Of a DNA stretch of 11,241 nt, positions 5,558 through 11,241 are shown piece by piece. The DNA lies in contig JAZNHR010000050.1 of NCBI GenBank assembly GCA_045577075.1, positions 1 to 11,241 on the forward strand, read 5' to 3'. The notes under the pieces are model-generated. The model saw nothing but the letters and a program-made list of their open reading frames with translations, had not been told where the DNA came from and made no database searches. This DNA comes from SIG447 sp045577075. Lineage in GTDB: Bacteria > Bacillota > Clostridia > UMGS1883 > UMGS1540. The position numbers and the translations under genes are program-made. The first letter of the stretch is position 1. The number at the start of each line of letters is the position of its first letter.

Positions 5558-6967
5558 ATGAACTGTTTAGGGATTGATTTTGGAACGACCTCCGTAAAGG
5601 CGGCGTTATTTGACGAAAAACTTCAGGAAATTGCTTCCTTTTCGGAGGCATATACCGTAAAGACGAGCGGCAATATTGTGGAGCTTAAACCGGAGAAATA
5701 CTGGGAGCTTTTGCAAAACGCACTTTCGTCCATTCAAAAAGAGGCAAGGGTGGACTGCCTTGCCATGGATACGCAGTGCGAAACCTTGATTTTGACGGAC
5801 GAGAACGGGAATGCGGTGCGTGATGCCATTGTGTGGCTGGATAACCGTGCCACGGAAGAAGCGGAAATGATAAACGCGCAGTTTGGGCGCAAAAAAGTGT
5901 ACGAGAGAACCGGCCAGCCGGAAATTACTGCCACATGGCCTGCCGCAAAGCTCCTTTGGGTAAAGCGCAACGAGCCCGAGGTCTGGGAAAAGACAAAGAA
6001 GATTTTTCTCCTCGAGGATTATCTTTTATATAAGCTGACGGGGGAATTCGTAACAGAAAAGACCCTCCAGTCCTCCAGCCTGTATTTTGATATTCATACG
6101 GCTGACTGGTGGACGGAAATGCTGGATTTCATCGGTGTTTCGAGAGAGCAGCTGCCGAAAATTCTGGACAGCGGCAAGTATGTGGGAGACTATAATGGCA
6201 TCCGCGTTGTAACCTCTGCCATGGACCAGGTTGCAGGGGCAATCGGGGCAGGGGTCATAAAAAAAGGCACGATTAGCGTTATGACCGGTACCACCATGGC
6301 GATTTATGTACCCACAGACCGGGTGCCCGCCTTTGATGAAGACAGCTTTGTGCCCTGCCACTATAGCTTTGACGGAAGCTACTGTCTCCTTTCCTGGAGT
6401 GCTACGGCAGGTATGGCGCTGAAATGGTTTAGGGACACGTTTTTGCAGGATGTTTCCTTTAAGGACCTGGACGGCTTGGCCGAAGAAGTGCCGGTGGGGT
6501 GCGACGGGCTTACGTTTTTGCCTTATCTTTGCGGCTCTACGATGCCGAAGTATAACCCGGACGCCCGCGGTAGCTTTACGGGGCTTACCCCCGAGCACAC
6601 GAGAGGTCATTTTGTAAGGAGCATTATGGAATCGGTGGCATGCACCTTAAAAAGCAATCTCGATTATCTTGGGGAGGACGTGGACGAAATCCGCATTATG
6701 GGCGGCGGCGCGAAAAGCAGCCTTTGGTGCGGCATGAAGGCGGATATTACGGGCAAGCGGCTCACTACCTTGAAAAATAAGGAAACAGCGTGCCTTGGTG
6801 CGGCCATTTTGGCAGGGGTAGGCGCAGGGGCGTTTGCATCTGTGGCGGAAGCGTGCCGCGGCATTGAAACGGACAAGGCATATATGCCGAGCGGCAAGGA
6901 TTATAGTGCGGCTTATACGCGGTTTGTAAAGTATGATAACATACTGAATATAAAAGGAGGAATATAA
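5558..6967 (+). CDS. FGGY-family carbohydrate kinase (xylulokinase-like)
   Basis: This 469-residue cytoplasmic sugar kinase has two actin-like (FGGY) domains, about residues 1-235 and 240-460. It transfers phosphate from ATP to a ketose or polyol. Motifs: DFGTTSVKA (7-15, phosphate loop), WLDNRA (93-98), AMDQVAGAIGAG (221-232) with D223 as probable catalytic base, MTGTTMA (242-248) and the adenosine-binding MGGGAKSSLW (381-390). The length is slightly shorter than E. coli XylB. It is the first gene after the promoter; the isomerase start codon follows after one base, with its ribosome site inside the kinase's end, so the two are translationally coupled. An isomerase-kinase pair implies that the kinase acts on the ketose made by the isomerase. 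The actual sugar (xylulose, fuculose, ribulose or another) cannot be assigned. Confidence 0.93.
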   Translation: MNCLGIDFGTTSVKAALFDEKLQEIASFSEAYTVKTSGNIVELKPEKYWELLQNALSSIQKEARVDCLAMDTQCETLILTDENGNAVRDAIVWLDNRATEEAEMINAQFGRKKVYERTGQPEITATWPAAKLLWVKRNEPEVWEKTKKIFLLEDYLLYKLTGEFVTEKTLQSSSLYFDIHTADWWTEMLDFIGVSREQLPKILDSGKYVGDYNGIRVVTSAMDQVAGAIGAGVIKKGTISVMTGTTMAIYVPTDRVPAFDEDSFVPCHYSFDGSYCLLSWSATAGMALKWFRDTFLQDVSFKDLDGLAEEVPVGCDGLTFLPYLCGSTMPKYNPDARGSFTGLTPEHTRGHFVRSIMESVACTLKSNLDYLGEDVDEIRIMGGGAKSSLWCGMKADITGKRLTTLKNKETACLGAAILAGVGAGAFASVAEACRGIETDKAYMPSGKDYSAAYTRFVKYDNILNIKGGI

Positions 6968-6968
6968 A

Positions 6969-8318
6969 ATGATTAAAGCGGCTTTTGTAGGATTTGGTGA
7001 GGTCAACACACCGGCAGAAATTATTTTGAAAAAGTGCACGGACGCAGAAAATGCGCTAAAAAAAGAGGGGCTGGACCTTATCAGCGTGTACCCTGTAACG
7101 GACGATTATGAAGAAAAGGATATCAAGAAAGCAATCGCGGCGCTGGAAAACCAGAGCTTTGATGTGCTGATTGTTTGCATTGCAGGCTGGATTCCCACCC
7201 ACGCGGTTGTGAAGGTGACGGAGCATTTCCGCCATAAACCCATGGTACTGTGGGGGCTTTGCGGTTGGACGGAGGGTGACCGCCTTGTTACCACCGCAGA
7301 CCAGGCCGGTACTACCGCCATTCGAAAGACGTTCTATGACCTGGGGTATGACTTTAAGTACATATATGATATTATCGGCCTGCCGTCTAAGACGAAGAAG
7401 GTTTATAACTACGCGGTAGCTGCCGCAGCGGCGGCAAAGCTGCGCCACGCAAAAGCCGGCATGGCAGGGTATCGGGACATGAATCTCTACGGCACACAGT
7501 TTGACGGCGGCTCCTTAAAGCGCGTCATTGGGCCGGAAATCGAGACCTTTGAAATGCTGGAAATGGAGCAGCGCTATCAGAAGATTACGGACGAAGAAAA
7601 GCAGGCCGTCATTGACGAGTGCATGGCAAAGTGGAACTTTGTAAAGCCGGCAAACCCGGAAAGCATGAAAAAGGCAGCAGGGTACTATCTGGCGGTCAAG
7701 TCCATTTGTGACGAGCGCGGCTATGATGCCATTTCCTTAAAGGACGTGGACGGCATGAAGAAGCTTCTCGGTTTTCCGCCAGCACCCATCTTTATGCTCC
7801 TTGCCAATGAAGAGGGACTTTGCACCGTGCCCGAAAACGACGCCTTGGGCTCCATTACACAGCTTATGGTAAAATATCTCACGGGACAGTGTGCGTTTTA
7901 TCTTGAATTTTACGAATTCTTTGAGGACCGCGTCCTCGCCGGTGTGCCCGACTATATTCCGGCAGAGGCCACCGACGGCGATGTGACCGTAATGCCGGCA
8001 GCCTTCGGCGAGCTTTCGGAAGGTATCCTCAATGTAAGCAAAGTAAAACCCGGCCCGCTTACCATGTGCCGTCTTACCTATGACGACGGGCAGTACTATA
8101 TGCACATGGTTACAGGCGAAGGCATTACCCCCAGGAAGTGGGAAGAAGCCGGCTGGACCCAGCCCGCACCCCAGCTGCCGGGCCTTGAAATTCTTCTCGA
8201 TGACGTGGAAACCTTTGCAGAAAACGTTATGTGTCAGCACTATATTATCTCCTATGGAGACAATACGGAACTGATTGAAAACCTTTGCGATATGCTTGGG
8301 ATTGAGATTATCAGATAA
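6969..8318 (+). CDS. L-fucose/L-arabinose isomerase-family protein
   Basis: This 449-residue cytoplasmic protein has the FucI/AraA fold: an N-terminal Rossmann-like part (about 1-165) and a C-terminal catalytic part. These enzymes interconvert aldose and ketose using a divalent metal, usually manganese. Candidate ligands are E289 (PENDALGSIT), E313 (FYLEFYEF) and H424 (QHYIISYGD). The E289-E313 spacing of 24 equals that recalled for E. coli FucI (E337/D361), with Glu in place of Asp. It is shorter than E. coli FucI (about 590) and AraA (about 500), as is usual for the COG2407-type isomerases. The start has GGAGG eight bases upstream. It lies between the kinase and the ceramidase-like gene in one operon. 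Substrate unknown; an isomerase role is likely but not proven. Confidence 0.88.
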   Translation: MIKAAFVGFGEVNTPAEIILKKCTDAENALKKEGLDLISVYPVTDDYEEKDIKKAIAALENQSFDVLIVCIAGWIPTHAVVKVTEHFRHKPMVLWGLCGWTEGDRLVTTADQAGTTAIRKTFYDLGYDFKYIYDIIGLPSKTKKVYNYAVAAAAAAKLRHAKAGMAGYRDMNLYGTQFDGGSLKRVIGPEIETFEMLEMEQRYQKITDEEKQAVIDECMAKWNFVKPANPESMKKAAGYYLAVKSICDERGYDAISLKDVDGMKKLLGFPPAPIFMLLANEEGLCTVPENDALGSITQLMVKYLTGQCAFYLEFYEFFEDRVLAGVPDYIPAEATDGDVTVMPAAFGELSEGILNVSKVKPGPLTMCRLTYDDGQYYMHMVTGEGITPRKWEEAGWTQPAPQLPGLEILLDDVETFAENVMCQHYIISYGDNTELIENLCDMLGIEIIR

Positions 8319-8335
8319 AAAGAGAGGAAAATGAA

Positions 8336-9841
8336 ATGAGTATTTTAATCGGCTGGGCAGAAGAAAGTCTTGTGCCTGAAAAAAAGGTAAGCCTTGCAGG
8401 GCAGTTCTTTGAAAGAATTTCAGAATATGTGGAATCGGAAATTTCCGTAACGGCCATGGCGGTGGAGGCAGATGGAGACCAGATGATTATGGTATCTTGC
8501 GACACGGGCGAGGCAAAAGAGGTGGTTGTTCGCAAGGCACGCGAAAAGTTTGCAAAGCTTACGAAGGAAGTTGACCCTCGCAAAATCATTATTTCTGCCA
8601 CGCATACCCATACGTCGCTGGAAATCGGAGAAGGGGCGCAGTTTTCCGTATCGGCAACGGCAAGGATTCTGGAAGAATTCTTGCCGGAGGGCAAGAAATA
8701 CAACGAGGCTGTAACACCTGACGATAGCGTTTTGACACCGGAAGAGGGCTTTGAGCTTGTAACCGATAAAATTGCCCTGGCGGCAAAACGGGCATGGGAA
8801 GGCAGAAAAGAAGCCCTTTACGCAAACGAATTTGGCCGTGCCGCAGTTGGCATGAACCGCAGAGTTTGTTACGATGACGGTTCGGCACAGATGTGGGGCG
8901 ATACAAACACGGCAAACTTTGTTTCTCTTGAAGGCGGAAACGATTCGGGCATTGAGCTTATTTATACCTTTGATTTGAATAAAAAACTGACGGGTATCGT
9001 GGCAAATATTGCGTGCCCGGCACAGATTCTGGAACAGAGAAGCTTTATTTCTGCAGACTTCTGGGGCAGAGCAAAAGCAAATCTCAGAGAGAAATTCGGT
9101 GATGACATTTATCTTCTCGCCCTTTGCGGTGCTGCCGGTGACCAGTGCCCCCGTGACCTTGTAAGATGGGTAAATCCCGAAACGCCCATTGATGATCCCA
9201 ACGTAAAACGCCCGAACTACATTGAACGCAAAGCAGACCCCTCGATGTATGATGTTAGTGGCTGCAATAGAGTTGGCAAGCGTATTTCCAATGAAATTAT
9301 TTCTGTATATGAGGAAATTACGGAATATAAGTCCGAGGCAGTTTTCAAGCACAAGGTCATCGATTTGAATTTGCCTCTTCGAAAGGCAACCATGGCAGAA
9401 TATGACCAGGCGGTACGTGAGCTTGAATACTATATTGCAAAGAACCGCGATAAAGCGTTTAACTATGAGGACAATGCAAGGATGTATATTCATATCGGCA
9501 CTATTGCGAGATTCCGCCGCCAGCAGACGGAAGAGGTTGTGCCCATTGAGTACCATGTTGTCCGCTTTGGCGATGTTGCCTTTGCCACGAACCCTTACGA
9601 GCTCTTCCAGGATTATGCCAATGTTATGAAGGCAAGAAGCTATGCCGCGCAAACGTTTGTTGTGCAGCTTTCTTGCGGGTCTCATGCATATCTGCCTACA
9701 AAAAAGGCGGAAAAGCATGGTCACTTCAGCGCATACATTGCAAGCGGTGACACAGGAAGTGAGGGCGGCGATATCCTTGTGCGGGAAACCATTACAGAAA
9801 TCAATGCCATGTTTGAGGATAAAGCGCGAAAGATACAGTGA
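8336..9841 (+). CDS. Neutral/alkaline ceramidase-like hydrolase, cytosolic, copy 1
   Basis: This 501-residue protein resembles the catalytic domain of neutral ceramidases, zinc amidases that split ceramide. It has no signal peptide or membrane segment, so it acts in the cytosol, unlike typical ceramidases. Aligning by motif: THTHT (89-93) gives H90/H92; ISADFWGRA (238-246) and AAGDQCPR (266-273) match the core; E422 in NPYELF and Y452 in AYLPT match the late zinc ligands. The His-Pro that normally supplies another zinc histidine is Cys-Pro here (C227-P228). That and the absence of the C-terminal immunoglobulin-like domain suggest a different substrate. It sits 17 bases after the isomerase, and a near-copy begins at 11126. 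Fold membership is fairly sure; ceramide hydrolysis is unlikely, and a small amide or ester sugar conjugate is my guess. Confidence 0.8.
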   Translation: MSILIGWAEESLVPEKKVSLAGQFFERISEYVESEISVTAMAVEADGDQMIMVSCDTGEAKEVVVRKAREKFAKLTKEVDPRKIIISATHTHTSLEIGEGAQFSVSATARILEEFLPEGKKYNEAVTPDDSVLTPEEGFELVTDKIALAAKRAWEGRKEALYANEFGRAAVGMNRRVCYDDGSAQMWGDTNTANFVSLEGGNDSGIELIYTFDLNKKLTGIVANIACPAQILEQRSFISADFWGRAKANLREKFGDDIYLLALCGAAGDQCPRDLVRWVNPETPIDDPNVKRPNYIERKADPSMYDVSGCNRVGKRISNEIISVYEEITEYKSEAVFKHKVIDLNLPLRKATMAEYDQAVRELEYYIAKNRDKAFNYEDNARMYIHIGTIARFRRQQTEEVVPIEYHVVRFGDVAFATNPYELFQDYANVMKARSYAAQTFVVQLSCGSHAYLPTKKAEKHGHFSAYIASGDTGSEGGDILVRETITEINAMFEDKARKIQ

Positions 9842-9853
9842 GTGGGGACGGCT

Positions 9854-11107
9854 ATGAATGAAAAGTATCTTAGAGGACATAAAGACAGCGCTTTGCTGTT
9901 TGTGTCGCTGTTTGTATTACACGTGGTTGTATTCATGACCAAAACGATGTTTTCGGCGGCAATGGCATCCATTGTAGAATGTGGCGTTATGACAAAGTCG
10001 CAGACCGGCGCCATAAGCGCAGGTTTTTGGGCCGTTTATGCTGTTTCCCAAAGCATAGGCGGGTTTGCGGCAGATAAATATTCGCCGTCAAAACTTATTG
10101 TGATTGGTCTTGTCAGCGGTATTATTTCCAATGCCATTATATACGTAAACCAAAGCTACGGTGTTGTGATGGCCGTGTGGTGCATTAACGCAGCATTTCA
10201 GTTTGGGCTGTGGCCGGGTGTTTTTAAAATTGTATCCACGCAGATTGCTCCCGAATTTCGCGCAACGGCGATATTCTGGGTGTTGCTTTCCGCGAGTGCC
10301 GGGCAGGCAGCAAGTATGCTTGTTGCTTCTATTGTACCGGCGTGGCAGCAAAACTTTTTAATTTCGGCAATCGCACTTGCCGGCAGTCTTGTTGCATGGA
10401 TTTTCGTGTACGGCAGGCTTGAAAAAAAGATGGTGCAGGAGAAGACAGACAGTGTATGCCCTGCGCCTCGGCGCGTCGTGCCCAAAGAGGGGATGGGGCG
10501 TTTATCAAGGCTTTCAGCACTTCCAATTTTGCTTACAGTGGCGCTGCTGCTTTCTGCGATGTCCAACGGTATAAAACTGGTTACGCCGGTTATGCTTATG
10601 GAATCGTACCCCAATTTGCCGGCGGCGGTTGCAACCAGAATGAGCATACTTCTCATTGCCTTTGCGGCTGTCGGTACATTTCTGGCAAACATTATACGGA
10701 CAAAGGTGACAACGAATGAACTGAAGGCAACGGCGATTCTACTTTTGGGGGCACTACCGGTTTTAGGGCTTGCGTACTTTGTAGGAAAGCTCCATTACGC
10801 CCTGATACTTGTGTTTCTCGCAGTAGCCATTACGTTTTTAGAGGGCGCAAAGCCGTTTATAAATTCCTATTCGGCGGCACGGTTTACCACCTATGGCAGA
10901 AACGGAACGGTGGCAGGGCTTTTAAACTCCGTCGCAAGCGTGGGTTGCGTCTTTGCGTCTTATGTGTTTCCGAAAATGGCAGAGACCATGCCGTGGAATG
11001 TGATAGCGGCAATCTGGTTCGGCACATCTATGGCGGCAATTCTTCTTTCGCTTTGTATGACAAAGATTTGGACAATGTTTATAACCAGGGAAAGTACCCT
11101 CGAATAA
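9854..11107 (+). CDS. MFS transporter, organophosphate/anion antiporter-like
   Basis: This 417-residue inner-membrane protein has about twelve hydrophobic helices in two halves joined by a charged cytoplasmic loop (about 187-222). Loop 2-3 carries a motif-A-like GGFAADKYSPSK (69-80). The stretch NAAFQFGLWPGVFK (112-125) and the general pattern recall the GlpT/UhpT and sialate/hexuronate-type branch of the major facilitator superfamily, which take up phosphorylated or acidic sugars. I chose the ATG at 9854 with GGGGA shortly upstream; the in-frame GTG at 9842 has no ribosome site. It starts 12 bases after the stop of the first ceramidase-like gene and ends 18 bases before the second. It is therefore the likely importer of the operon's substrate. 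MFS is certain; the subfamily is tentative. Confidence 0.9.
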   Translation: MNEKYLRGHKDSALLFVSLFVLHVVVFMTKTMFSAAMASIVECGVMTKSQTGAISAGFWAVYAVSQSIGGFAADKYSPSKLIVIGLVSGIISNAIIYVNQSYGVVMAVWCINAAFQFGLWPGVFKIVSTQIAPEFRATAIFWVLLSASAGQAASMLVASIVPAWQQNFLISAIALAGSLVAWIFVYGRLEKKMVQEKTDSVCPAPRRVVPKEGMGRLSRLSALPILLTVALLLSAMSNGIKLVTPVMLMESYPNLPAAVATRMSILLIAFAAVGTFLANIIRTKVTTNELKATAILLLGALPVLGLAYFVGKLHYALILVFLAVAITFLEGAKPFINSYSAARFTTYGRNGTVAGLLNSVASVGCVFASYVFPKMAETMPWNVIAAIWFGTSMAAILLSLCMTKIWTMFITRESTLE

Positions 11108-11125
11108 AATTATGGAGGCAAAAAA

Positions 11126-11241
11126 ATGAGTATTTTAATCGGCTGGGCAGAAGAAAGCCTTGTGCCCGAGAAAAAGGTAAGCCTTGCAGGCCAGTTCTTT
11201 GAAAGAATTTCGGAGTACGTCGAATCTGAAATTTCCGTTAC
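11126..11241 (+). CDS. Neutral ceramidase-like hydrolase, copy 2, N-terminal part (runs off window)
   Basis: The 38 complete codons visible encode exactly the same residues as the start of the gene at 8336 (from MSILIGWAEESLVPEKK to SEISV). The DNA differs at 10 of 116 positions, all in third codon positions and all synonymous. The ribosome site GGAGG (11114-11118) and the upstream sequence are unrelated to those of copy 1, so the similarity begins at the start codon. It lies 18 bases after the MFS gene, in the same operon. Whether it is full length, and whether it keeps the same active-site residues, cannot be seen. Confidence 0.9.
   Translation, partial: MSILIGWAEESLVPEKKVSLAGQFFERISEYVESEISV

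Noticed and set aside
6026..6610. A 194-residue antisense frame inside the kinase gene
   Set aside because: It lies wholly under conserved FGGY kinase motifs on the other strand, with no translation signals.
8420..9880. A 486-residue open frame antisense to the first ceramidase-like gene
   Set aside because: It mirrors the coding frame of a well-supported gene, has a cysteine- and arginine-rich sequence without recognisable domains, and has no ribosome site or promoter of its own.

Overview
The window looks like chromosomal DNA from a strictly anaerobic member of the Bacillota, most likely class Clostridia. Evidence: strong GGAGG-type ribosome binding sites, near-consensus TTGACA/TATAAT promoters, a reverse rubrerythrin paired with a PerR-type repressor, and a Ddh-type diaminopimelate dehydrogenase. 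The species cannot be named from the sequence. The genes are densely packed. No rRNA, tRNA, CRISPR array, insertion sequence or attachment site was seen.

Layout. (1) 1-230, minus: the N-terminal part of a TetR-family repressor with its own promoter and a palindromic operator. (2) 385-1453, minus: a peroxide-stress operon, perR then reverse rubrerythrin, with a Per-box-like site over the promoter and a terminator at the end. (3) 1555-4666, plus: an operon of an alpha-oxoamine synthase close to serine palmitoyltransferase/KBL, an EamA/DMT exporter and meso-diaminopimelate dehydrogenase. Two related palindromes lie at its promoter, and it ends at a hairpin shared with the convergent gene. (4) 4703-5438, minus: trmO (tRNA-Thr m6t6A37 methyltransferase) with a consensus promoter. 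(5) 5463 to the window end, plus: an operon of FGGY sugar kinase, FucI/AraA-like isomerase, neutral-ceramidase-like protein, MFS transporter (organophosphate-antiporter-like) and the start of a second ceramidase-like gene.

Region 5 is the most interesting. Transporter, isomerase and kinase make a standard sugar-entry module. It is joined to two cytosolic ceramidase-fold proteins that have no signal peptide and lack one canonical zinc histidine. The natural reading, which is inference, is that the MFS protein imports a small conjugated or acidic sugar, the ceramidase-fold proteins cleave or process it, and the isomerase and kinase pass the product to central metabolism. The first 38 residues of the two ceramidase-like proteins are identical, although their DNA differs at 10 synonymous positions. 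This points to an older duplication under strong purifying selection. Two 6-5-6 inverted repeats at the operon promoter are candidate operators for a regulator that is not in this window.
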